DNA of 64,000 nt from contig DASUEU010000033.1 in NCBI GenBank assembly GCA_036274895.1, forward strand, positions 1 through 64,000. The letters run 5' to 3'. This document shows positions 24,701-31,136 of this stretch, piece by piece. The position numbers and the translations under genes were made by a program. A model generated the notes under the pieces. The model was not told the DNA's origin. It did not search any database and worked only from the letters and a program-made list of their open reading frames with translations. The stretch comes from CALMKX01 sp036274895 (lineage in GTDB: Bacteria > Acidobacteriota > Thermoanaerobaculia > Multivoradales > SZUA-115). Within the stretch, counting starts at the first letter, position 1. Every line of letters starts with the position of its first letter.

Positions 24701-27523
24701 GGGCCGACCATCGTCGAGGTGCAGCGCTATGAGCCCCGCAAGCTGGGCGCCCACAACAAGGCGAAGATCCTCTCGGTCGCCGCCAACGTGGTCGAGATCG
24801 AGCCCGAGGCCACCACCGACTTCAAGGTCAAGACCCTGGTGGGTTTCACCGGCGGCGGCAACGACCAGATGCGCTTCGTCGACAAGGTCACCGAGCTGCG
24901 CTTCACGCTCTCGGAAGACGTGGTCGGCACCGGCCCCTTCGAGCTGCGCGAAGCCAAGCTCAAGGACAAGACCTGCCCCCCCAAGGCGCGCAACACCCAG
25001 CTCTACCGCTTCCTCCGCCACAGGGGCGGCGCCCGGCCCACGGCCTACGGCAAGTACCCGGCCAAGCTGCTGGAGGTCTCGTCCCCGGGCTTCGTCGCCT
25101 CGAGCTCCCTGCACTACACCCAGCCTGACGCCGCCACGGCCGCCACCCTCCACGCCGGCTACAAGCTGCGCTGGCGACCCGAGATCGTGGGCACGGAGGA
25201 GTTCTGGGTGCTGGCGAGCGATCTCCCGATCGTCGACGCGACGGTGGCCGGGGCGCCGGCCAAGGTCTGGGTGGGAGAGCCCGCGCTCAACGTCCAGCGA
25301 GTGGTGGTCGGCGGCTTCCCGGCGCTCGAGATCCGGGAGCTCTCGGCGTCGGGGGCGGCCGTGGCGGACACCGCGAACCGGCGGGTGATGGCGCGCACCG
25401 CCGAGGTGCTGGTGCCGGAGGCGCCGAGCGTGAACGAGCGCCACGACCGCGCGCTGATCGAGCACGAGCTGCACCACGCGGTGCAGAGCACCCACGTCGG
25501 CCCGATGCTGGGTGCCCTGCCCATCCAGGGCGTGCTGATGAGCTTCTTCGACTTCTTCGGCGCCGGGGGCGGCGACGTGCCGGACTGGGCCAAGCAGCCG
25601 GTGCTCGACAAGGACGGCAACCCGCCGCCGAACTTCCCCGACCACATCGACAACAACACCCAGCTGAACTGGCCGCAGGTGTTCAGCATCGGTGGGCTGT
25701 CCCAGCTGGCCTGGAAGTACCTCTTCCTGCTACCCGCCTACTTCGACGAGGGAGCCCGCAAGAAGATCACCCAGAGCTCGTTCTCGGACTGGTCCTTCGC
25801 CCTCTCGCCGGTGTGGCGGCTGACCCTCGCCCACGTGCCCGAGGTGGACCCGAACGCCTCCACCGGCGACCGCTGGGGCGTGGCCTTCCTGAAGCTGCTG
25901 TCGCGGGCCCTCGACCTGCGCTCCTGGTTCCCCGGGCCGGGCCTCGCCATCCTCGCCGGGGACGGCCCCCAGAACCGCTTCGAGCAAGGCGCCAGCCGGG
26001 CCTCCGGGGACCTCTACTCGACGATCCTCACCGCCAACGACAAGTTCAACCACAAGAAGAAGAAACACGCCGACCTGAAGCCCGACCTCGGCGACGTGGT
26101 GCGCCTCTTGGCCTGCGCCGACGGGCGCTTCAACTCCTATCTCGCCTACGGGCGAGGGGACCAGCCGGGCTCGCCGGTGGCCTACCAGGATGGGGTCTCC
26201 TCGGAGACGGCGGTCACCCTGACGGTCAAGACGGCACCGGCGGGAGGCAACGTCCTGCTCCACCCGGACCTTTACCGGGTGGTGGGCGGCGGCGGCGCCG
26301 CCCACACCGTGGAGGGGCCCCTGCCGGCGCCGGGAGGCGCGCGGCCGGTGGTGGCCTTCCGTCTCCTCCCCGCGGGCACGGACCTGGTCCCGCGCCTGCC
26401 GGCCATGGTGCCCATGCCGCCGCGGGTCAACCGCTCGGTGGGCTTCTACTTCGTGGCCGGCACTCCCGGCACCTACGAGGTCACGGCCTTCTGGGACCCC
26501 GGCAAGCGGACGGCGGCGGAGAACCAGGCCGTCCGTAACAAGATCCGCACCCACCAGGTGGAGCTCAAGGTGGGCGGCACGGTCAGCCTGGGCAAGGAGG
26601 ACGTGCCCTGGGAGCTGCCGCCCGCCGTGGGCGGCGCGCCCACCAAGGTGCTCGAGCGCTTCCTGACCGAGCTGGCGGAGCTCAAGGTGAAGGGGCACAA
26701 GATCGACGGCTGGGTGCTCGAGAGCGACCCGCCGGCGATCCTCACCCAGAGCAACCTGGCCGACCGCAGCGGCTGGCGCTTCAAGATGGCCAAGGCCCTG
26801 CCCGGCGGCGCCGGCCCCCACCGCGCGCGGATACGCCTGTTCCGCCTGCTGAAACCGAACGACACGGCCTTCGACCTGCAGTTCAAGAACCAGGCGAGCC
26901 TGGCCGGCCTGCGCAGTTACCTGCCGGCCGACGTGTGGGTGCCGGTGCGGGACTTCTTTCTGGAGCTCAAAGATCTACCAGTCCTGCCGGCCAAGGCCAT
27001 GGACTTCGACAAGAAGGAGACCCTCGAGCTGCCCATCGCGGTGGCGGGGCCGGGCTCGATCACTTTCAAGAAGGGCGCGGCTGCCGCCGCGGTGCCGACC
27101 AAGAAGATCGCCGGCACGCCCGCCGGACAGCCCCGCGGCGAAAAGTGGCAGCTTGGCCCCTTCGTGGATCCGCCGGAGGATCAGGAGATCTACACCGGAA
27201 CGGTCACTTTCGGCACCGCCCCGGACACCGTGGACCGGAACTTCCAGCTCACGGTCGATCCCGCCATCCGCCTCACCAACACCGTGGCCGGAGGGCCGTT
27301 CGAAGCCTCGAACGCTACGCCGCTGGTGCTCGACATCACGGGTGGTACCGCCCCCTACACGGTAGAAGCCCCCGGCGCCCCCGCCGGCACGGTGGTGGCC
27401 ATCGTGGCCGGCAAGGTGGAAGTCAAGGTCAACACCGCTCCCGCCGCGGACCAGGACGTGTTCGTGCGGATCAAGGACAGCGGGGGGCGGAAGGGGCGGC
27501 GGAAGGTGAGGATTAAGGCGTGA
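21680..27523 (+). CDS. Rhs-repeat protein with membrane hairpin and HExxH metalloprotease-like motif
   Basis: 1947 residues; ATG 21680 follows GGTGGAGGA and overlaps the previous gene by 32 bases. Residues about 20-480 are Rhs/YD repeats (STVSYFYDAAGRRTERIEGD; ITRYRWDLFGQLAEVETPRG). The Rhs core motif follows (PETGLIHFGVRDLDPELGCF...LTPDPWHG) and closes at about 494-503 with DPVGRFDLDG. Next come two hydrophobic segments (about 505-555, LNTLLALSWGWPLTALSLYL and LEVILDVLQFLIFLW). The middle region is unrecognised. HELHH at 1262-1266 matches the zinc-protease HExxH motif. The last ~170 residues are Ig/cadherin-like strands ending GRRKVRIKA. Classic Rhs proteins have a short (100-150 aa) toxic end; this tail of about 1440 residues is exceptional. 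Likely the system's cargo or tip effector, inferred from the operon. Confidence 0.75.
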   Translation: MSMRASRSVAEPWQELFDPARGRRRWRADAAGRVAQLELADGRELSLERDGAGRLAAVKGSDGSGLRFLPPTAEQPWLEVADPAGSTRVVVEAGRRSLERAEGRLTFEQDDRGRPLTARLPGSPQALAYRWRGRGRCELGLAGEPPLVAIETVGRGERFVLASGASWLVEGRLGRATLRAQDAAGRETFGVEIDHDLLGRTTARRFAEGREERFERDEEGRLVRWLRRSLDGHERAIEPEYTAEGWVAECGPEGLRRFRLGEGGRVEGLTRADGSTVSYFYDAAGRRTERIEGDEITRYRWDLFGQLAEVETPRGAVRYRWDGLGRRLGSEVAGRVRHEHRDEAGRLWVVTDEAGRALHTFLWWGGRILARLDGPLGSPLAEVYLTDPLGTPLAVLNPQTGAVEELETPLYGTAGPGSAPRPTLYGHFGDPETGLIHFGVRDLDPELGCFLTPDPWHGEADDPRRLAGVPPGEIAVGAELPARGLHAYALCRFDPVGRFDLDGHSAGMAILNTLLALSWGWPLTALSLYLFFPLNLYLEVILDVLQFLIFLWPGGRSPFDLPTQRLHIWNAIGAAASSRQSMFAFGLNGLVPRFFSSHFDAKDPRAVTIGNVVWMDREELHQLAQPRILEVWNLAGPPDPALGGAPKAGATRFNNNPGRRSVIVVEGTDKDGKKRLHGTYWTRGFGNTVVPSGADFVFEDRPNPPLPAGAAGAALISPGTMHMTKWLPRGFPFPEKADSPEKLEVREMLHTPGTDLSSDAELVTSGALDVDADTGFAAGEAVRVSHKGVTAVYRRIALVAEGVVDRDEKKSLLLDRPLPSAPPNAFPAEDLALEKVTDGAQTSAGWAQGANAHEVFLAAPAPLPAVWPPPWEKKDVVKVTAATAAPSPAVPAGGATLLEAKIAYANVTNIKVKLELTPALAGAAPAAGSDLVVMKPNRGPRDGEVKDPVAKPAEIELVTLPPEIHVGDRLTVKVKRAPATQVPVRVTAVNGLVITVDPPLGAPLVLAGPTIVEVQRYEPRKLGAHNKAKILSVAANVVEIEPEATTDFKVKTLVGFTGGGNDQMRFVDKVTELRFTLSEDVVGTGPFELREAKLKDKTCPPKARNTQLYRFLRHRGGARPTAYGKYPAKLLEVSSPGFVASSSLHYTQPDAATAATLHAGYKLRWRPEIVGTEEFWVLASDLPIVDATVAGAPAKVWVGEPALNVQRVVVGGFPALEIRELSASGAAVADTANRRVMARTAEVLVPEAPSVNERHDRALIEHELHHAVQSTHVGPMLGALPIQGVLMSFFDFFGAGGGDVPDWAKQPVLDKDGNPPPNFPDHIDNNTQLNWPQVFSIGGLSQLAWKYLFLLPAYFDEGARKKITQSSFSDWSFALSPVWRLTLAHVPEVDPNASTGDRWGVAFLKLLSRALDLRSWFPGPGLAILAGDGPQNRFEQGASRASGDLYSTILTANDKFNHKKKKHADLKPDLGDVVRLLACADGRFNSYLAYGRGDQPGSPVAYQDGVSSETAVTLTVKTAPAGGNVLLHPDLYRVVGGGGAAHTVEGPLPAPGGARPVVAFRLLPAGTDLVPRLPAMVPMPPRVNRSVGFYFVAGTPGTYEVTAFWDPGKRTAAENQAVRNKIRTHQVELKVGGTVSLGKEDVPWELPPAVGGAPTKVLERFLTELAELKVKGHKIDGWVLESDPPAILTQSNLADRSGWRFKMAKALPGGAGPHRARIRLFRLLKPNDTAFDLQFKNQASLAGLRSYLPADVWVPVRDFFLELKDLPVLPAKAMDFDKKETLELPIAVAGPGSITFKKGAAAAAVPTKKIAGTPAGQPRGEKWQLGPFVDPPEDQEIYTGTVTFGTAPDTVDRNFQLTVDPAIRLTNTVAGGPFEASNATPLVLDITGGTAPYTVEAPGAPAGTVVAIVAGKVEVKVNTAPAADQDVFVRIKDSGGRKGRRKVRIKA

Positions 27524-27803
27524 GGCGGGGGCGAGCGTCTGCCGTCCGCGGCAGGAGTGGCGAACCCGTGAGGCCTTGGTGCCTTCAGGCGGGGTGTAGA
27601 ATGCCCCGAACTACGGATGCTGTAAGGGGTTCGGGTTGTCCGCGATACTTCGGGGCAGAGTGATGGCCCGATGACGACGGGCCGACAGGCCCGCGAGAAG
27701 GCGATGTCGCCGTATGGACATGCACTAGCCTAGGTTACGCCCTGTGTCCCGGCACTGGTCTGCCGGAGACGTTTAGGGAGTGTTGCTGCGTAAGTGGAGA
27801 ACT
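27524..27803. other. structured non-coding gap after the Rhs gene
   Basis: No gene supported. Four short hairpins follow one another: CTGCCG/CGGCAG (27539-27554), CGGGG/CCCCG (27590-27608), GGCCCG/CGGGCC (27665-27683) and CCGGCA/TGCCGG (about 27750-27768). No T-tract follows the first, so it is a weak terminator at best. Composition turns less GC-rich from here on. The region could be an RNA, a terminator group or the edge of an insertion. Confidence 0.4.
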
Positions 27804-28217
27804 ATGGGTTGGCTTGATGATCTAGTCCATGCTCGCACGTCCAAAGAGCAGGAGGCTAAGAGGGAGCAACAGCAGCATAGGGAACGAATGAGCCGCGCAT
27901 TCAGTGGGTCAGACCGCATGGTTACTCGGTGCTTGAAGGATCTCGGCCGAGCCTACTGGTCTAACAAGGACTCTTGGAGAGTGAACGGGTATCCTCCATG
28001 GAATGGGTGGTCGCCCCACTGGAAGGCCGAGACCCGGGTGTCCGCTCGGAGAGAAGAGTTCTTTTCCGTAGCGCTTTGTGAAACTCTTGAGGGGTCAGAA
28101 GTCTGGCTCTTCAGGGTGCACGCTCGGGGCCTAGAGGTTGTAACAGCGGATATTTCCGAACACGCACTGAAGGAAGCCTTGCGGGAAGCCTTCGTTGCCG
28201 GACCAACCTGCGAGTGA
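27804..28217 (+). CDS. hypothetical small protein behind the Rhs gene
   Basis: 137 residues. ATG 27804 (MGWLDDLVHART) is preferred over GTG 27780 because GGAGA lies just ahead. It has a charged helical N-terminus (SKEQEAKREQQQHRERM) followed by an alpha/beta domain (AETRVSARREEFFSVALCET; VWLFRVHARGLEVVTADISE). No family recognised. Lower GC than the operon. Lying between the Rhs gene and a displaced copy of its 3' end, it sits where immunity genes lie in polymorphic-toxin loci; that role is inference. Confidence 0.5.
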   Translation: MGWLDDLVHARTSKEQEAKREQQQHRERMSRAFSGSDRMVTRCLKDLGRAYWSNKDSWRVNGYPPWNGWSPHWKAETRVSARREEFFSVALCETLEGSEVWLFRVHARGLEVVTADISEHALKEALREAFVAGPTCE

Positions 28218-28276
28218 TAGAGAGCAAAGACAGCACCGGGCAGGAGGGGAAGCGGAAGGTGAAGATCAAGGCGTGA
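28214..28276 (+). pseudogene. displaced remnant of the Rhs gene 3' end
   Basis: The frame ending TGA 28274-28276 reads VIESKDSTGQEGKRKVKIKA. The Rhs gene ends VRIKDSGGRKGRRKVRIKA, so the last ~18 codons are recognisably the same, and both stops are followed by GGYGGG-type sequence. Only about 60 bases of homology remain. No start codon or body is left. Confidence 0.7.
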
Positions 28277-28362
28277 GGTGGGCGGCGGCCGGCTGTCGTT
28301 GATCGCCGAGTGTCATCGGATGTTCATCTTGAAGCTGGACGACGTACGCTTTCTGGTAGCCA

Positions 28363-28635
28363 ATGAACCGATATCTCGCCTATGCAATCTCCGCTGCGGC
28401 CACGATCCTGTTTCTCGCTGGCCTGTCGCTCGGAGTCGCTCTGGGCTTGTCGTGGGTCGAGGGGCGCGGGTCGGAGGGTCCTCTGCTCGGTTGGGGCTCG
28501 GTCGCCGAGATCGTCGTCTGGGTGGCGATCCTGATCGCTCCGGCGGTGCTCCTGCTGGAGGCGAAGCCGAGCTGGTGGTGGGTAGTGTTCCTACTTCCAC
28601 TCGGCGTGGCGGGCGTCACTCTCTTCAGGTATTAG
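28363..28635 (+). CDS. small membrane protein, possibly cut short by an amber codon
   Basis: 90 residues with three hydrophobic segments (YLAYAISAAATILFLAGLSL; GSVAEIVVWVAILIAPAVLL; WWWVVFLLPLGVAGVTLF). The TAG at 28633-28635 is followed in the same frame by 35 more codons up to TGA 28741-28743, which encode a further perfect membrane helix (GLGLAMGLLFFRFILGVCLA). The gene was therefore probably a four-helix protein that acquired a nonsense change. Function unknown. Confidence 0.5.
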   Translation: MNRYLAYAISAAATILFLAGLSLGVALGLSWVEGRGSEGPLLGWGSVAEIVVWVAILIAPAVLLLEAKPSWWWVVFLLPLGVAGVTLFRY

Positions 28636-28754
28636 TCGTTCCTCTGGGCCATCGCGGATGGCCTGGGCCTCGCGATGGGCTTGCTGTTCTTTCGGTTCAT
28701 CCTCGGCGTTTGCCTCGCGCCGTCGAAGGCTGAATCACGCTGAGCGCGCAGATC

Positions 28755-28988
28755 ATGATCCAAGCCGGCAGTAGAGTGAGGTGCTCGAGGATGCCCGAGT
28801 GGGTGGCGTCAGTGCCCGAGGAGAGTCGCCGTGTCTTCGAGCTCTGTCTCGGGCGAGTCTATTGGGTTGAGGCCGTGGACGAGCAGGGGCTCTTCGTACT
28901 CGACGTGAGCGGTGACATTGATCATCGCTTCGGTGGTTTCCTCAACGACATCAGGCTCGAGGCGGAGTTTCTCGAAGAGCTGTCATGA
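28755..28988 (+). CDS. hypothetical small protein, 77 aa
   Basis: A compact soluble protein (CLGRVYWVEAVDEQGLFVLD, VSGDIDHRFGGFLNDIRLEA) with a small beta-barrel pattern. Proteins of this kind recur as orphan genes behind Rhs and other polymorphic-toxin genes, but I cannot name a family. Its start lies 12 bases after the TGA that ends the extended frame of the membrane gene, so the two may be co-transcribed. Confidence 0.5.
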   Translation: MIQAGSRVRCSRMPEWVASVPEESRRVFELCLGRVYWVEAVDEQGLFVLDVSGDIDHRFGGFLNDIRLEAEFLEELS

Positions 28989-29014
28989 GACCGGATGAAG
29001 TGGGTCTGTGTCTG

Positions 29015-29063
29015 GTTCCCACGCTCGGCGTGGGGACTCGGGTCCGGCCGCTCTGCGGCCTCT
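29015..29063 (+). repeat. REP-B unit plus GGCCGCTCTGCGGCC hairpin
   Basis: A degenerate REP-B (CCCACGCTCGGCGTGGGGAC) is followed by TCCGGCCGCTCTGCGGCCTC. The same two-part unit recurs at 9518-9563, 29307-29351 and 29842-29890. Confidence 0.8.
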
Positions 29064-29065
29064 TC

Positions 29066-29293
29066 GCGAGCGATTGAAATCGCTCGCTACCCATGAACGT
29101 CCCTCCGGGACGGGAGAAGAAGAGATCCCTCCGCTGCGCCTGCTGCGTAGGCTCCGGTCGGGATGACAACGGTGATCCCTCGGCTCGCTGGCCCGGCTGT
29201 CATCCCGAGCGCAGGGCCGAAGGCCCGGAGCCGAGGGATCTCCCCCGTCCCGTCAGGGACGTTCATGGGTAGCGAGTGACTTCAGTCACTCGC
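29066..29293. repeat. nested inverted-repeat element, about 230 nt
   Basis: The outer ends are hairpins GCGAGCGATT..AATCGCTCGC (29066-29087) and GCGAGTGACT..AGTCACTCGC (29272-29293). Inside them lie inverted arms of about 30 nt: CTACCCATGAACGTCCCT (from 29086) and AGGGACGTTCATGGGTAG (to 29273). Inside those are GGGATCTC-type inverted segments. No gene lies within. It looks like a non-coding mobile or MITE-like element. Confidence 0.75.
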
Positions 29294-29306
29294 ATGGGGG
29301 AGGGGA

Positions 29307-29351
29307 GCCACGCTGTGCGTGGGAACCGAAGTCCGGCCGCTCCGCGGCCTC
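29307..29351 (+). repeat. REP-B unit at the broken end of a PIN toxin gene
   Basis: GCCACGCTGTGCGTGGGAAC followed by GTCCGGCCGCTCCGCGGCCT. About 20 bases further the recognisable PIN-domain sequence begins, without its first half. Confidence 0.8.
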
Positions 29352-29369
29352 CCCTCATGCCATCCCGAC

Positions 29370-29537
29370 CCGAGCCTGCGGGATCCACGAGACGAGTTGG
29401 TTCTCGAGCTTGCTGTAGCCTGTCAGAGCCGGTATGTGGTCACTCACAACGTTCGAGACTTTGCCGGGTCTGAGACGTTCGGTGTCTACGCGGTCCGGCC
29501 TGCCCAGTTTCTCGAGATCATGGGAGCACAACGATGA
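29370..29537 (+). pseudogene. truncated PIN-domain toxin (C-terminal part only)
   Basis: The frame reads LRDPRDELVLELAVACQSRY, VVTHNVRDFAG and then FGVYAVRPAQFLEIMG, the C-terminal half of a COG1569-type PIN ribonuclease toxin (normally about 135-145 residues). Everything N-terminal, including the first catalytic acidic residues, is missing and replaced by REP-B and a nested inverted repeat. The TGA overlaps the ATG of the antitoxin gene (ATGA), the original operon arrangement. Non-functional as a nuclease. Confidence 0.75.
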
Positions 29538-29797
29538 CGACCCTCAGCCTGCGACTTCCCGACTCTCTGCACCAGAAGGTCAAGGAGTTGGCCGCCCGAG
29601 ACGACATCTCCCTCAACCAGTTCATCGCTACCGCCGTGGCAGAGAAGATGGCCGCCCTCATGACGGTCGAGTACCTGGAAGAGCGAGCCCGGCGTGCCGA
29701 TCGCGCCACGTTCGAGCGGATCCTGGACCAAGTACCGGACCGTCCCTTGCTCGGAGGCGACGAGCCGCCGCCCCCGGGCTGGGACCGCGAGCCCTAG
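29534..29797 (+). CDS. ribbon-helix-helix antitoxin of a PIN-type module
   Basis: 87 residues. The N-terminus (MTTLSLRLPDSLHQKVKELA, then ARDDISLNQFIATAVAEKMA) is a ribbon-helix-helix DNA-binding domain of the HicB-C/CopG type; the C-terminus would bind the toxin and mask it. Four-base overlap with the PIN remnant. Intact although its toxin is broken, which is the harmless order of loss. Confidence 0.75.
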   Translation: MTTLSLRLPDSLHQKVKELAARDDISLNQFIATAVAEKMAALMTVEYLEERARRADRATFERILDQVPDRPLLGGDEPPPPGWDREP

Positions 29798-29841
29798 TCT
29801 TCGACGTTCCAGCGTCGCCTCCACCTGAAGACGGTGTGTCT

Positions 29842-29890
29842 GGTTCCCACGCTCTGCGTGGGGACCCAAGTCCGGCCGCTCCGCGGCCTC
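29842..29890 (+). repeat. REP-B unit plus hairpin
   Basis: CCCACGCTCTGCGTGGGGAC followed by GTCCGGCCGCTCCGCGGCCT. Part of the 29798-29960 gap, which holds no gene of its own. Confidence 0.8.
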
Positions 29891-29936
29891 TTGGCCCCGG
29901 CGGCTGCTCCGGAGGGCGCGGAGCGCCCGGACGTGC

Positions 29937-29959
29937 GTTCCCACGCAGAGCGTGGGAAC
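29937..29959 (-). repeat. REP-B copy at the broken end of hicA
   Basis: CCCACGCAGAGCGTGGG, the REP-B core in inverted orientation relative to 29842. HicA coding sequence stops matching exactly here (from 29961 upward it is HicA; below it the frame reads FPRSAWER, the REP-B translation). Confidence 0.85.
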
Positions 29960-29960
29960 G

Positions 29961-30093
29961 AGGAAAGGACGAAATCGGGCCAACCGCTGCGCTCGAGGGT
30001 GCGATGAGAGTCGGCCTGACGCTTGACCTGCAAGCCGATGCGCAGCAGGTCTGCCAGGCCGCGCCTGGCCTTGGCAGCCGGCCGGCGGCTCAT
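29961..30093 (-). pseudogene. hicA: truncated HicA-type mRNA interferase toxin
   Basis: Starting at ATG 30093, the frame gives LLRIGLQVKRQADSHRTLER and SGWPDFV, the conserved SHRTLxRxGWPDFxF segment of one HicA group with the catalytic His. The remaining third, normally FHDxDEIGPxMLARIA, is absent because the sequence runs into a REP-B copy at 29960. The start overlaps the stop of the antitoxin gene. Confidence 0.7.
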
Positions 30094-30305
30094 GCGGTCG
30101 CGAGGGCGATGTGGATGGGGGCCGGGCGGCTCTCGCCATGGTCCAGGCGATCCGCCAGCACCCGCAGGGCCAGGGCTTCGGCCTTGGCCATCGCCTCGCT
30201 CGCGGTGCCTCCGTAGGCCAGGACGCCCGGGAGCTGGGGGACCTCGGCGGTCCAGCGGCCGTCCACCTCTTGTTCGGTCTCGATGGTCAATCGCACGAGG
30301 CGCAT
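30090..30305 (-). CDS. hicB: HicB-type antitoxin
   Basis: 71 residues, ATG 30305. The sequence RLTIETEQEVDGRWTAEVPQ, LPGVLAYGGTASEAMAKAEA, ALALRVLADRL is the partial RNase-H-like fold of HicB (UPF0150/DUF1902). It lacks a separate DNA-binding domain, common in this subgroup. It lies upstream of and overlaps hicA by four bases; gene looks intact although hicA is truncated. Confidence 0.8.
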   Translation of the reverse strand: MRLVRLTIETEQEVDGRWTAEVPQLPGVLAYGGTASEAMAKAEALALRVLADRLDHGESRPAPIHIALATA

Positions 30306-30433
30306 CCTACGCCCGCCGGCGCGCCCTGTCTCGCGAGCGCCGTTCCGCGGATCCGCAGGGAGGGATCTCCCCTCCGGAGCGCGGCCCGGGAGGCCCCTGG
30401 GCTTCGCTCGGGGCGACCTGCCGGGAGGTCTCC

Positions 30434-30453
30434 CCGGAATGGCTGGCACCTCG
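30434..30453 (+). repeat. REP-A copy
   Basis: CCGGAATGGCTGGCACCTCG, 32 bases ahead of the membrane-protein start at 30485. Confidence 0.85.
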
Positions 30454-30484
30454 TTTCGACTACACTGCCCTCATCCCAGGCGAC

Positions 30485-30829
30485 ATGTACGAGCCCCGCC
30501 ACCGACCGCCCCTCTCTCGAGCCCAGTTCCTGCGGCGGTTCCTCCGCCACTTGGTGGGCGCGACCGCCTTCCTGGTGGGCTCTCTCGGGCTCGGAGTGGC
30601 GGGTTACATGGTCTTCGAGGACCTCTCGCCCGTCGATGCCTTCCTCAACGCGGCCATGCTGCTGGGCGGCATGGGGCCGGTGGACCCGCCCCAGACGGAG
30701 GCGGGGAAGATCTTCGCCGGCGCTTACGCCCTCTACGCCGGGTTGGGGGTCCTCATCGCTGCCGGGATCCTCTTCGCGCCGATCTTCCACCGGCTGATGC
30801 ACAAGTTCCACTGGGATCTCGAGTCGTAG
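30485..30829 (+). CDS. small two-helix membrane protein, pore-channel-like
   Basis: 114 residues, ATG 30485. Two membrane segments (LVGATAFLVGSLGLGVAGYM; YALYAGLGVLIAAGILFAPI) flank a re-entrant-looking loop DAFLNAAMLLGGMGPVDPP, and the protein ends HRLMHKFHWDLES. The arrangement recalls 2TM ion-channel subunits, but the GxG filter is replaced by GGMGP. Many bacteria encode close relatives without known function. Confidence 0.6.
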   Translation: MYEPRHRPPLSRAQFLRRFLRHLVGATAFLVGSLGLGVAGYMVFEDLSPVDAFLNAAMLLGGMGPVDPPQTEAGKIFAGAYALYAGLGVLIAAGILFAPIFHRLMHKFHWDLES

Positions 30830-30861
30830 CGGCGGCCAAGCCGCTGATTCCAAAGGCTCCC

Positions 30862-30882
30862 CCGAAATGGCTGGCACCTCGG
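30862..30882 (+). repeat. REP-A copy in the 30830-31136 gap
   Basis: CGAAATGGCTGGCACCTCGG with flanking CCC/GGG that extends the stem. Nothing else is supported in this gap between two convergent genes. Confidence 0.9.
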
Positions 30883-31136
30883 GGGGCACCACGGCTTCCA
30901 GGGCGGTCTGTCGGGGATCGACCTCGAGATCTCCTGCTGCTCCAGGGAGTGGTGATCCAGAGCGAGATCGAAGAGCTCCGCTGCAACCTCGGCAAGTGGA
31001 TCACCGCCTGCCACCCGTTCGGCAGGCGGTTGAGCTGAGGGGAGCGCGAGGGGCTGGAAGCCCCACGCTACGCAAACACGTCGCTTCGCGACGGGGGCGG
31101 CAGCCGAGCGCGTAACGGGTGGCAACGCTTCTCGAC

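Noticed and set aside
2284..27523. Complete prophage
   Set aside because: No terminase, portal, capsid, integrase or lysis genes in or beside the operon; only tail-type parts.
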